A DNA stretch of 51,568 bases, from positions 1 through 51,568 of the forward strand of contig CALIBP010000035.1 of NCBI GenBank assembly GCA_938048165.1. The letters run 5' to 3'. Under the pieces are notes generated by a model. That model ran no database searches and was not told the DNA's origin. It saw only the letters and a list, made by a program, of their open reading frames with translations. Position numbers and translations under genes: made by a program. Below are positions 33,953 to 43,370 of the stretch, in pieces (position 1 is the stretch's first letter; each line of letters starts with the position of its first letter). Source of the stretch: an uncultured Alphaproteobacteria bacterium. Lineage in GTDB: Bacteria; Pseudomonadota; Alphaproteobacteria; MPNO01; UBA2964.

Positions 33953-35743
33953 ATGGCTGATTTAACCAAATTTGACCGACCCGTTAATGTCGGCAATCCC
34001 AAGATGGGATGGGCCAGCGATGTCGCAGCGGAAATGCTGCGCCGTATGGGTATTAAATATCTGTCGATGAATCCCGGGGCGAGCTATCGCGGGTTTCATG
34101 ACTCAATCGTCAACTATCTCGGCAATGACGATCCGCAGATGATCCTGTGTCTGCATGAGGATCACGCGGTTCATATTGCGCAGGGCTATGCGAAGGCAAC
34201 GGATGAGCCGATGGGCTGTATTCTGCATTCGAATGTCGGGCTGATGCACGGTATGATGGGTATCTTTAACGCCTGGTGTAACCGGGTGCCGATGGTCATC
34301 ATGGGGGCCACCGGCCCCGTCGATGTGATGAAACGTCGTCCGTGGATTGACTGGATTCATACCGCTAAAGATCAGGGTGCCTTGATCCGTAATTTCGTCA
34401 AATATGATGACGAGCCGCGGTCTGCCCAAGCGCTTGCCGAAACCATGGTGCGGGTGAACAAGACCATTCGGACCGCGCCGACGGCGCCGGCCTATGTGTG
34501 TCTGGATGCTGGTCTGCAGGAATCAGAGATCGATCCGGACATGAAACTGCCGGATGTGTCGCGCTTCCTGCCGCCACCACCGACTCCGGCCCCACAGCAA
34601 AGTATCGATGAAGCGGCTGATCTTCTGGCAAATGCCAAGAGACCGGTCATCATGATGGGGCGTCTTAAACGCCACGAGAAAGGCTGGGCCGATCGTATCA
34701 AGCTAGCCGAGCTTCTCGGCGCTGGCGTTGTCACAGACATGAAAACCGGGATCGCTTTTCCAACCGACCATGCGTTGCACCTCGCGCCACCAGCTAACCG
34801 TCCCCGCGATGAAGCTGTCGCGGAGATGAAAGAAGCCGACGTCATTCTCGATCTGAACTGGGTCGATCTGGCCGGGACCTTCAAGCTTGTCTTCGGCAGG
34901 GATGATGTGAATGCCAAGGTCATTCATGTATCGATGGATTCAATTATCCATAATGGTTGGACAACCGATCATATGGGAATGCCCCTTGGTGACGTGACCA
35001 TGCTGGCCGAGCCGGAACCGGTAGTTGAACAGCTTCTGGAAGCGTTAGACAAACGGCTTGGTGGCAAGTCCAAGTGGGATGGTGAGAACAAAGGTCGTTC
35101 GCCTGAGCCTGACACGACCTATGACATGCTGAACCAGGACGATAACATATCAGTTGAAGCGGTTACACTTTGCATGAATGAAGTCCGCAAAGGCCGCAAC
35201 ATCACCTTGACCAATGTCACCATTGGCTGGGCGGCAGATGGGTATCACTTCACCCATCCGCTGGATTATCTCGGTAATGATGGCGGCGGCGGACTGGCGT
35301 CCGGTACTGGCACGGCCATCGGCGGCGGTTTGGCTCTCGCTGATACGGATCGTACGGTTGTTGCCGTGCTTGGCGATGGTGACACCATGCAGGGCGCGTC
35401 GTCGCTTTGGACTGCGGCGCATTACAGCATTCCGGTGTTGTTCGTGATCTCGAATAACCGGTCCAACTTTAATGATGAAATCCATCAGGAAACGGTCGCG
35501 ATCGCACGGAACCGGCCTGTTGAAAATCGCTGGATTGGTCAGCGGATCGACGACCCGTCAGTGTCGATTGAAAAATACGCAGCGTCTTTGGGTGTTGAAT
35601 CCGCTGGGCCGATCGAGAAAATCGCCGATCTTGTGCCGGCCCTGGAGAAAGCGCTCAAGGTGGTTGAATCCGGTAAGCCTTATCTGCTTAACGTCCATGT
35701 TGAGAAGGGCTATGCGGTACCGCCGCCGGCTCGTGAAGCGTAA
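33953..35743 (+). CDS. ThDP-dependent enzyme (paralogue pair 1, second)
   Basis: A 596-aa near-copy of the preceding protein: shared GNPKMGWASDVAAEML, NPGASYRGFHDSIVNY, Glu69 (CLHEDHAVHIAQGY) and GDGDTMQG at about 474. An AGGAGA site precedes the ATG at 33953. The middle domain and residues after the cofactor motif are alike, yet identity is clearly below 100 percent, so it is an old duplication with probable substrate divergence, or the two form a heteromer. Its stop overlaps the start of the YCII gene (TAATG). Confidence 0.9.
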   Translation: MADLTKFDRPVNVGNPKMGWASDVAAEMLRRMGIKYLSMNPGASYRGFHDSIVNYLGNDDPQMILCLHEDHAVHIAQGYAKATDEPMGCILHSNVGLMHGMMGIFNAWCNRVPMVIMGATGPVDVMKRRPWIDWIHTAKDQGALIRNFVKYDDEPRSAQALAETMVRVNKTIRTAPTAPAYVCLDAGLQESEIDPDMKLPDVSRFLPPPPTPAPQQSIDEAADLLANAKRPVIMMGRLKRHEKGWADRIKLAELLGAGVVTDMKTGIAFPTDHALHLAPPANRPRDEAVAEMKEADVILDLNWVDLAGTFKLVFGRDDVNAKVIHVSMDSIIHNGWTTDHMGMPLGDVTMLAEPEPVVEQLLEALDKRLGGKSKWDGENKGRSPEPDTTYDMLNQDDNISVEAVTLCMNEVRKGRNITLTNVTIGWAADGYHFTHPLDYLGNDGGGGLASGTGTAIGGGLALADTDRTVVAVLGDGDTMQGASSLWTAAHYSIPVLFVISNNRSNFNDEIHQETVAIARNRPVENRWIGQRIDDPSVSIEKYAASLGVESAGPIEKIADLVPALEKALKVVESGKPYLLNVHVEKGYAVPPPAREA

Positions 35744-36189
35744 TGTGTCCGGTGGATAGTGGAGATGACCTGGGTAAGCGGGCTTTGGCCCGCGAACAGG
35801 TCTATCTCTGCATTATGACCAATGTTGAGCCGCCTCCCGAGGGCAAGGCACCGCGCGAAACACTGATGCATGATCACAAAACCTATCTTCGTGATCTGGA
35901 ACGCAAAGGGTTGTTGTTCGGGGCAGGGCGGTTGTTCAATGAGGAGGAAAACGAGCATGCCGAGATCGGTCACGGCATGATCGTGATCCGTGCTAAAACC
36001 CGGGCCGAAGCCGAAGCAATTGCCTTTGAAGAACCCTTCACCAAGGCAGGTTATCGCACGATGGTCCTGCATCCGTGGCAACGGAACGAAGGCAGCGTCG
36101 ATATTTCCATTCGCTTGATGGATTCGGTGCTTGAGATCGATAGCCGGACGTATGATTTGGTGCCTCGTGATGGTGCAGTTCGAACCTGA
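35743..36189 (+). CDS. YCII-family protein
   Basis: A 148-aa protein with a YCII-like ferredoxin-fold domain in its middle: KTYLRDLERKGLLFGAGRLF, HGMIVIRAKTRAEAEAIAFEEPF, and AGYRTMVLHPW. YCII proteins are small alpha-beta barrels often linked with enzymatic removal of reactive intermediates, but no catalytic role is established. The ATG overlaps the preceding ThDP gene stop (TAATG), suggesting coupling. An internal start at 35815 (MTNVEPPPEG) would still keep the whole domain and cannot be excluded. Confidence 0.75.
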   Translation: MCPVDSGDDLGKRALAREQVYLCIMTNVEPPPEGKAPRETLMHDHKTYLRDLERKGLLFGAGRLFNEEENEHAEIGHGMIVIRAKTRAEAEAIAFEEPFTKAGYRTMVLHPWQRNEGSVDISIRLMDSVLEIDSRTYDLVPRDGAVRT

Positions 36190-36260
36190 GGTCTGAGCGA
36201 GCAAGTTTTGATTATGCGACCGAATTAAAGCGGGTCGTGTTGTAAAGAAGGTGATTTAAC

Positions 36261-38036
36261 ATGAGTGACGGCGAGCCAATTCGCAAAGCCAATACCCGGT
36301 ATCAGTCCGACATCATTGTCGACATGATCAAACTCTATGATTTTCCGGCGATTCCACTGAATCCGGGTGCCAGCTACCGGGGGCTGCACGATAGCCTGGT
36401 CAATTATGGTGAAAACGATCCGCCGATGATCCTGTGTAATCATGAGAAAATCGCCATTCAAATCGCCCACGGTTACACCAAGGCCACCGGCAAGCCGATG
36501 GCGGCTGCGGTTCATAATGTGGTTGGCCTGTTGCATGCACCACTGGCAGTTTATTACGCCTATATCGATCGCTGCCCGGTCTTCCTGATTGGGGCAACCG
36601 GCCCGATGGATGAGAAACTGCGTCGTCCGTTCATCGACTGGATTCATACCGCCTTTGCGCAAGGGTCGGCGGTGCGCGACTTTACAAAATGGGATTACCA
36701 GCCCGGTAGTGTGCATGGCATTCCGGATTCATTCGCCCGCGCCTATTCGATCATGATGACTGAACCGCAGGGCCCGGTTTACATGGTTTATGACGCCGGC
36801 ATTCAGGAAGCAGAGCTGACAGAGAATATCCAGATTCCGTCAGACGATGCTGTGAAGGTTCCGCCACGTCTCGCTGCTGATCCCAAGCTGATTGACGAGG
36901 CTGCTGAAATGCTGCTGGCCGCTGATTATCCGGTCCTGTTGACCGAATATGCCGCGCGTGCACCGATTGGCTTCGATGACACCGTCAAGCTGGCCGAGAC
37001 TGTCGGCTCAGCGGTCTTTGATATTAACAAGCGGCTGGGCTTCCCAAACCGGCATCCACTCAACGTTTCCATGCATGCCGATGCTTTCAAGGGTGCCGAC
37101 TTGGTAATGGCCCTTGATGTTATTGACTGGACGCGCGGGTCACACAAACCGAACTGGGAAACCCGTGAAGTCGAAGCGGTGACAACACCAGACTGCAAAT
37201 GGATCGATATTGGGTTCGCGGATATTGAAATCAGCAAATGGGCCACCGATTACAACAAGCATCACAACTGGGACATGCGGATTCTGGCCGATACTGCCAA
37301 TGCGATCCCTGCCCTGAACGAGGCCTGTATTGCCCGCATTAAGGATGACGACAAGCTGGCTGCGCGCATCGTCGAGCGGACCAAAGAAGTTGGTGAGAAA
37401 CATACGGCGCAGTGGGGAAAATGGCAGGAACAGGTCAAAGACACCTGGGACCAGATGCCGATGCACGAAGCCCGCATGGCGACGGAAGTCTGGGAAGCCA
37501 TCAAGGATGAAGATTGGGTTCTGACGGCGGGTACGTTGAAAGACTGGGTCCGCAAGGTCTGGAACTTTGACAAGCCTTATCAGCATCCCGGTCGAGATCT
37601 CGGCACCGCGACGCAGTTCGGTATCTCAATGGGTGTTGCTTACGCCTATAAAGACACTGACAAGCTGGTCGTTGATCTGCAGCCTGATGGCGATTTGATG
37701 TTTGACCTCGGTGCCATGTGGGTCGCCGCCAAATATGAAATCCCGATGCTGGTCATCATGTACAATAACCGTGCTTATTATAACGACTGGGCGCATCAGA
37801 TTTCGGTCGCCAACAAACGCGGTACCGATCCGGATCGTGCCTATATCGGTATGGACCTTGAAGGTCCGGAACCGGACTTCGCCCATATTGCCAAGGGAAT
37901 GGATTGGTATGCCGAGGGACCGATCTTTGATCCCAAGGAAATCGGTCCGGCAGTTGCGCGTGGTATCGAGCAGGTCAAAAAAGGCAAGCCTGCTCTGATT
38001 GATGTCATTACCTGGCGGCGCGGCGAGGCGGCCTAG
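36261..38036 (+). CDS. ThDP-dependent enzyme (paralogue pair 2, first)
   Basis: A 591-aa ThDP enzyme with Glu62 (CNHEKIAIQIAHGY) and the PYR signature LNPGASYRGLHDSLVNY. The cofactor motif reads QPDGDLMF at about 474-481: Pro stands where the first Gly of the usual GDGD is found, while the Asp and Gly that contact metal and phosphate are kept, as is the ending YNN. The same change occurs in the paralogue at 39067, so it is a subfamily feature. AAGAAGGTG precedes the ATG. It is followed by a DUF3891 gene. Confidence 0.9.
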   Translation: MSDGEPIRKANTRYQSDIIVDMIKLYDFPAIPLNPGASYRGLHDSLVNYGENDPPMILCNHEKIAIQIAHGYTKATGKPMAAAVHNVVGLLHAPLAVYYAYIDRCPVFLIGATGPMDEKLRRPFIDWIHTAFAQGSAVRDFTKWDYQPGSVHGIPDSFARAYSIMMTEPQGPVYMVYDAGIQEAELTENIQIPSDDAVKVPPRLAADPKLIDEAAEMLLAADYPVLLTEYAARAPIGFDDTVKLAETVGSAVFDINKRLGFPNRHPLNVSMHADAFKGADLVMALDVIDWTRGSHKPNWETREVEAVTTPDCKWIDIGFADIEISKWATDYNKHHNWDMRILADTANAIPALNEACIARIKDDDKLAARIVERTKEVGEKHTAQWGKWQEQVKDTWDQMPMHEARMATEVWEAIKDEDWVLTAGTLKDWVRKVWNFDKPYQHPGRDLGTATQFGISMGVAYAYKDTDKLVVDLQPDGDLMFDLGAMWVAAKYEIPMLVIMYNNRAYYNDWAHQISVANKRGTDPDRAYIGMDLEGPEPDFAHIAKGMDWYAEGPIFDPKEIGPAVARGIEQVKKGKPALIDVITWRRGEAA

Positions 38037-38117
38037 GAATTTTCTGGCCGTTCCAGCGTCGTTGGGACAGAATAATCACGCGTTGAGTGCGTCCCGTTAA
38101 CCGAGGAGGGTTCAGCC

Positions 38118-38960
38118 ATGATGATTCAGAATGCGCCAGACGGTGAACCGCGATTTGTTAGCCTGATGGCCGAGCATAACGAGCTGTGTGAACAGTTTGC
38201 CCGCGCCTTTGGCAATGACCGGTTTGAAAAACCCGACCCGTTTGAGGAAACCATCTATGTTATCGGCCATCATGACCGCGGCTGGGACAAGTTTGATGCC
38301 AGCCCGGTGCTTGATCCGGTCAGCGGTTTTCCCACCGGTGTTGGCGGCGCCAAAGGGCCGGGTGGGGCCGCAACCACCAAACTGTCACCGGACTTTAATC
38401 AAGCACGCCATGATTATTGCGGCCTGTTGGCTTCAATGCATACCTGGGGGCTGTATCACGCGCGCTATGGCTTCTCGGATTTTCGGGTGCGGCCCGGCGG
38501 GTCGACGTCAGTGCCGATCTCACCGGAGATGGCCGACGAAACCAATGAAATCCTTGAAGCGGAGATAGCGCGACAGGAGGCTCTGAAAGCCAAACTTGCG
38601 AGCGATCCTGCAACAGCAAGCTGGGTCGAGGAAGACAGATTGTTCCAAAATTACAAGCTGCTGCAGTTTTGCGACACGCTGGCGCTCTATTTCAACCTGC
38701 GGCACGAAAGTGATCGGGTCGCCGAGGTCTTTACCCACGTCCCGGAGTCCGCAAGCAGTGATACCTCCGTTACCGTAACACCAGAGGGCAACAGTACTTA
38801 TTCATTTGCGCCGTTTCCCTTTGCAGGTGACAGTCTCGAAATTCGATCAAAAGGCCGTTATTTGACGGCGATGCCCGGCGATGCGGCACCAGACGATCTT
38901 GGTGCCCATATTGCAGCGCTGCCTGCAGAAGAGCAGGTTTTTACTTTCGTTACTACCTGA
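38118..38960 (+). CDS. DUF3891-family protein
   Basis: A 280-aa protein matching the DUF3891 pattern: IGHHDRGWDKFDASPVLDP near residues 49-67 and a mostly helical body with a His-Asp-rich N-terminal region. The HHDRGW stretch resembles HD-type metal sites, so a hydrolase role is possible but unproven. The family has no established function. A GAGGAGGG site precedes the ATG. It lies between two ThDP enzymes on the same strand, suggesting a function tied to them. Confidence 0.75.
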   Translation: MMIQNAPDGEPRFVSLMAEHNELCEQFARAFGNDRFEKPDPFEETIYVIGHHDRGWDKFDASPVLDPVSGFPTGVGGAKGPGGAATTKLSPDFNQARHDYCGLLASMHTWGLYHARYGFSDFRVRPGGSTSVPISPEMADETNEILEAEIARQEALKAKLASDPATASWVEEDRLFQNYKLLQFCDTLALYFNLRHESDRVAEVFTHVPESASSDTSVTVTPEGNSTYSFAPFPFAGDSLEIRSKGRYLTAMPGDAAPDDLGAHIAALPAEEQVFTFVTT

Positions 38961-38983
38961 ACAGACCGGCCCGAAAAAATTTA

Positions 38984-39010
38984 GCGCTGGTGGGCTGGTC
39001 CCACCCGCGC
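38984..39010. other. Hairpin upstream of the last ThDP gene
   Basis: GCGC-T-GGTGGG pairs with CCCACC-C-GCGC around a CTGGT loop, with one T/C mismatch. No T-run follows. It lies after the DUF3891 stop and may mark a processing site or attenuator before the ThDP gene at 39067. Confidence 0.4.
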
Positions 39011-39066
39011 CTGGCTGCTAATTTCAGGTGACAATTTTCAACAGCTTAAAAGATAAGGGACGGCTC

Positions 39067-40851
39067 ATGAGCGAGGGCGGCATCAAAAAATCAAACGTCA
39101 AATACCAGTCAGACGTCATAGTCGATCTGATCAAGGATTTTGGCTTCAAACATATCGCGCTTAATCCGGGGGCTAGCTATCGCGGGCTGCATGACAGCTT
39201 GGTCAATTACGGCGAAAACGATCCGCCGATGATGCTCTGCACCCATGAAAAGATCGCGGTGCAGATGGCGCATGGTTATGCCCGCGCCACTGGCGAGCCG
39301 ATGATCGCCATTGTTCATAACCTAGTCGGGCTGCTGCACGCGCCAATGGGCGTCTATTATGCCTATCTCGATCGCGCGCCCGTCTTCATAATTGGTGCCA
39401 CCGGGCCGGTTGCTGAACCGAAACGCCGCCCGTTTATTGACTGGATTCATTCCGCGAACGTTCAGGGACAAATTCTGCGCGACTTCGTCAAATGGGATGC
39501 TCAGCCCAACACGATTGACTATGTGCCGGATGCCTTTGCACGCGCCTATTCCGTTATGATGACGGCGCGCCAGGGACCAATTTATATGTGCTATGACGCC
39601 GGGTTGCAGGAAGCCGAGCTGGATCATGAAATCCACATGCCGCCGAAGTCAGCGGCGCGGGTGCCAGCACAGGCAGCCCCCGATCCGACGGCGCTTGGTG
39701 AGGCGGCAGAGTTGCTGGCCAAGGCCGAACGTCCGGCGATTGTCGCGGACTTCGCCGCGCGACCACCGCATGGCTGGGATCATGTAATCGATATTGCGGA
39801 AACACTGGGTGCCAGCGTGTGGGATGTAAACTCGCGTCTCAACTTCCCCGGCAATCATCCACTCAATCTCTCAATGGATCAGCAGGCCTGCTACGAGGAT
39901 GTGGATTGCGTATTGCTGCTCGACGTTGCCGACTTCGAAAAACATACCCATGTCCGTGATATTTCGACCCGGTCGGTAAAACCATCGGTTAAAGAAGACG
40001 CCAAATGGATTGATATTGGCTGGACCGATACCGAAATCAGCAAATGGTCGATGGATTATTCGCGAACCCTGTTTCCAGATGTCCGGATGACCGCCGATGT
40101 TGTGACGGCAACACCGATGCTCACCGAGCTGATGAAAGGCCATATCGCCAACACGGATGGGCTGGCCGAAAAGATCGCCAAACGGACCGAGCTTATCCAC
40201 GAGAAACATCACAAAATCCGCGCGCAATGGCGCAAGGAAGCTGAAGAAGATTGGGATTCTCAGCCAATGACGGTGGGTCGTCTGGCGCTTGAAACCTGGG
40301 AAGTCATCAAGGATGAAGACTGGGTTCTGACAGCAGGCACGATGCATGATGCCGCACGCCGGCTGTGGGACTTTGACCGTCCGTATTGCCATGGTGGCCG
40401 CGAGCTCGGTACCGGCACCCAGATCGGTACCTCACTCGGGGTCGCATTGGCCAATAAAGGCACCGGTCGTCTCTGCATCAATATGCAGCCAGATGGCGAT
40501 TTGATGTTCGATGCTGGTGCCTTGTGGATGGCGGCCAAGTACGAAATTCCGATGCTTATCGTGATGTACAACAATCGCGCTTACTACAATGACTGGAACC
40601 ATCAGATCGTGATCGCCAATAACCGTGGCACCGATCCGAGCCGCGCCTATATCGGCATGGATTTGCTCGATCCCGATCCAGACTTCGCCGGTCTGGCACG
40701 TTCGCAGGGCTGGTGGGCGGAAGGCCCGATTGAGAATGGTGACGATGTGCAAGGGGCCTTACGTCGGGCCATCGAACAGGTCAAAAAGGGCAAGCCCGCT
40801 CTTGTCGATACTGTCTGCATGCGCGGTAAGGGTAAAGCAGCACTGACGTAA
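39067..40851 (+). CDS. ThDP-dependent enzyme (paralogue pair 2, second)
   Basis: A 594-aa paralogue of the protein at 36261: Glu61 (CTHEKIAVQMAHGY), NPGASYRGLHDSLVNY, and the same QPDGDLMF variant at about 474-481. Both share the RAYYNDW tail after YNN and the GTDP-RAYIGMDL segment. The ATG at 39067 follows AAGGGA and is preferred over GTG at 39028. It ends the ThDP run and is followed by an intrinsic terminator. Its substrate is likely close to that of its partner. Confidence 0.9.
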   Translation: MSEGGIKKSNVKYQSDVIVDLIKDFGFKHIALNPGASYRGLHDSLVNYGENDPPMMLCTHEKIAVQMAHGYARATGEPMIAIVHNLVGLLHAPMGVYYAYLDRAPVFIIGATGPVAEPKRRPFIDWIHSANVQGQILRDFVKWDAQPNTIDYVPDAFARAYSVMMTARQGPIYMCYDAGLQEAELDHEIHMPPKSAARVPAQAAPDPTALGEAAELLAKAERPAIVADFAARPPHGWDHVIDIAETLGASVWDVNSRLNFPGNHPLNLSMDQQACYEDVDCVLLLDVADFEKHTHVRDISTRSVKPSVKEDAKWIDIGWTDTEISKWSMDYSRTLFPDVRMTADVVTATPMLTELMKGHIANTDGLAEKIAKRTELIHEKHHKIRAQWRKEAEEDWDSQPMTVGRLALETWEVIKDEDWVLTAGTMHDAARRLWDFDRPYCHGGRELGTGTQIGTSLGVALANKGTGRLCINMQPDGDLMFDAGALWMAAKYEIPMLIVMYNNRAYYNDWNHQIVIANNRGTDPSRAYIGMDLLDPDPDFAGLARSQGWWAEGPIENGDDVQGALRRAIEQVKKGKPALVDTVCMRGKGKAALT

Positions 40852-40875
40852 GGTCGCGAGTAACGGCTATTTAAG

Positions 40876-40904
40876 AAAGGGCAGGATTTAAACTCTGCCC
40901 TTTT
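40876..40904 (+). terminator. Intrinsic terminator
   Basis: AAAGGGCAG pairs with CTGCCCTTT around a ten-base loop, followed by a short T-run ending the stem (TTTT). It lies just after the last ThDP gene. Confidence 0.85.
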
Positions 40905-41024
40905 CAAATTCACACCTGCTGAAGTCCTGTCATCACGGGTTACCCCCTTTCTTTCCGGGGACGCGGAGAATATTATCTCGCCACCGCCGGTTAACCGGCA
41001 CAGGCATTTGTTTGGAGCAAGAAT

Positions 41025-43361
41025 ATGGTTGAGAAGTTTGGTGTTGGGCAGCCGGTCCCGCGTTTTGAAGACCCGCGTTTATTGACCGGTGGCGGCAAGT
41101 ATATGGACGACAACCAACTGCCAAATGAGACAAAAGCCTATATTCTGCGCTCGCCTTATGCCCATGCAAAAATCAATTCCATGGACATCACGGCTGCCAG
41201 GCAGGCGCCGGGTGTTGTCGAGATTTTGACTGGACAGGATTATGTCGATGATGGTCATGGTGAGCTCAAATGTTCGCCGGTTCAGAAACAGCGCGATGGC
41301 TCGCGGATGTTTGAGCCTGACAATCCGCCGTTGGTGCTCGATGCCGTCAAAATGGTCGGCGATTATGTCGCTATGATTATTGCAGAGACACAGGATCAGG
41401 CAAAAGACGCTGCCGAGCTGATTGAAGTTGATTACGAGCCGCTTCCTGCCGTTTCGCTGCCGTTTCCGGCATCGCGGCCAGATGCGCCTAAAGTCTGGGA
41501 GGAACACGACAGCAATATCTGCTTTGTGCATACAGTCGGTGACAAAGCGGCGACCGATGCGGCCTTTGAGCGCGCGGCGACGATTGTCGGTGGTGAGCTG
41601 CCGGTAAATCGTAGCGCCCATGTCACGATGGAACCGCGTGGGGCGATTGGTGATTACAATCAGGGCTCAGGCATGCTGACGCTCTATACCGGCGTGCATT
41701 ATCCGTGGCAGCTCCGCGAAGAACTCGCGGGGAAGATCTTCAATATGCCGGAAACCAAAGTGCGGGTTGTTGCCGGTGATATGGGCGGCAGCTTTGGTCT
41801 GCGTGGCGGTACCTATCGCGAGCATGTGCTGGTAAGCTGGGCTGCTTTGCGTATTGGCCGCCCGGTGAAATGGGTTTGCGAGCGGTCCGAAGGATTTATG
41901 AGCGATCATCAGGGGCGTGATGTCTACTGGGACGCTGAAATTGCGCTCGATGAAAACGGTAAATTCCTGGCTGTTCGAGCTACGAGCTTTGCCAATGTCG
42001 GGGCCTATCTCGCAAGCAAAGGCACGCTGCCACCGGTTGCCAATCTAGGCACCATGGCGGGGACCTATGATATCCCGGCAATGTATGTTGATGTCTCGGC
42101 GGTCTTTACCAATACCAATCCGATCTGCCCATTCCGGGGCAATGGGCGTCCGGAAGCCTCGTATGTCATTGAGCGTTTGATTGATCTCGCGGCAGACGAA
42201 ACCGGTATTGATCCGGCGGAGCTGCGGCGTATCAACCAGATTCCTCCGGAGTCCATCCCCTATAAAACGGCGCTGACCTTTACCTATGACAGCGGCAATT
42301 TTGGCGACAATCTCGAGAAAACACTGGAGATGGTCGATTATGATGGTTTCCTGGCCCGTCGCGAGCAGTCCAGAGCAAATGGCAAACTGCGCGGGATCGG
42401 ACTTTCCAACAGTATCGAACGTGCGGCGGCCGCCAGTATTGAGCAGGTGGAAATCCGCTTTAATCCCGGCGGCACAGCAACGCTTTATGCCGGCACCAGC
42501 CAGCAGGGGCAGGGGCATGAGACTATCTTCAAACAGATTATGTGCGAGAAGCTGGGCCTCGATCCCTATGAGGTCGGTTTCAATGAGGGCGATACATCGA
42601 TCCTCGCCTTTGGTGGGGGTACCGGCGGCTCCCGGTCGGCGACGCTAGGCGGTAGTGCGGTTCTTGGCTGCTCTGACAAGATTATCGAGAAAGCAACCAA
42701 GCTTGCGGCGCATCTTCTGGAAGCAGCGGATGCTGATATTGAATTCGCCGATGGCACATTCGTCGTAGCCGGTACTGACAAGACCATCAGCCTGACCGAA
42801 GTCGCGCAGGCCAGTTACAAGCCAGGTCGGACGCCGCCTGATATGGAGCCTGGTCTCGGCGCGATCTTTACCTATGAGGCCCCGAAGGAGAATTTCCCCA
42901 ATGGTTGTCACGCCTGTGAGGTCGAGATCGACCCCGAAACCGGTGTGATCGAAATCGTCAGCTATAAGGTCGTTGATGACGTTGGTACGGTGTTGAATCC
43001 GCTGACCCTGAAGGGTCAGATTATGGGCGGTGTTGCTCATGGTATTGGGCAGGCGTTGCTTGAGGAAATTCAGTTTGATGCTGATAGTGGCCAGCTGGTG
43101 ACGGGTTCCTTCATGGATTACACGATGCCGCGAGCCGATAATATGAGCTACATCGATGTGGTGAGTAACCCGTGCCCGACGGCGACCAACCCCCTTGGTT
43201 GCAAAGGGGCAGGCGAGGCCGGCACCGTTGGTGCAGTGCCCTGTGTCATGAACTCGGTCGTTGATGCGCTGTCAGAATATGGCATTCGTCATATTGATAT
43301 GCCGGCGACTCCCGCAAAGATCTGGGCGGCTATTCAGGCAGCGAAGAAAGCGGCGGCGTAA
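41025..43361 (+). CDS. CoxL-like molybdenum hydroxylase large subunit
   Basis: A 778-aa protein of the xanthine oxidase/CO-dehydrogenase large-subunit family, which binds the molybdopterin cofactor. Seen are GGSFGLRGG at about 254-262, the active-site loop PFRGNGRPEA at 369-378 and the catalytic glutamate Glu731 (KGAGEAGTVGAVP). The loop lacks the AYxCSFR motif of true CO dehydrogenase and differs from the form II AYRGAGR, so it is a related hydroxylase of unknown substrate. No FAD-binding or 2Fe-2S subunit gene is in the window. An ATG with GGAGCAAGA upstream starts it. Confidence 0.9.
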   Translation: MVEKFGVGQPVPRFEDPRLLTGGGKYMDDNQLPNETKAYILRSPYAHAKINSMDITAARQAPGVVEILTGQDYVDDGHGELKCSPVQKQRDGSRMFEPDNPPLVLDAVKMVGDYVAMIIAETQDQAKDAAELIEVDYEPLPAVSLPFPASRPDAPKVWEEHDSNICFVHTVGDKAATDAAFERAATIVGGELPVNRSAHVTMEPRGAIGDYNQGSGMLTLYTGVHYPWQLREELAGKIFNMPETKVRVVAGDMGGSFGLRGGTYREHVLVSWAALRIGRPVKWVCERSEGFMSDHQGRDVYWDAEIALDENGKFLAVRATSFANVGAYLASKGTLPPVANLGTMAGTYDIPAMYVDVSAVFTNTNPICPFRGNGRPEASYVIERLIDLAADETGIDPAELRRINQIPPESIPYKTALTFTYDSGNFGDNLEKTLEMVDYDGFLARREQSRANGKLRGIGLSNSIERAAAASIEQVEIRFNPGGTATLYAGTSQQGQGHETIFKQIMCEKLGLDPYEVGFNEGDTSILAFGGGTGGSRSATLGGSAVLGCSDKIIEKATKLAAHLLEAADADIEFADGTFVVAGTDKTISLTEVAQASYKPGRTPPDMEPGLGAIFTYEAPKENFPNGCHACEVEIDPETGVIEIVSYKVVDDVGTVLNPLTLKGQIMGGVAHGIGQALLEEIQFDADSGQLVTGSFMDYTMPRADNMSYIDVVSNPCPTATNPLGCKGAGEAGTVGAVPCVMNSVVDALSEYGIRHIDMPATPAKIWAAIQAAKKAAA

Positions 43362-43370
43362 GCGTCTTCT

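Noticed and set aside
41025-43361. True CO dehydrogenase large subunit
   Set aside because: The active-site loop reads PFRGNGRPEA rather than AYxCSFR, and the medium and small subunit genes are missing.
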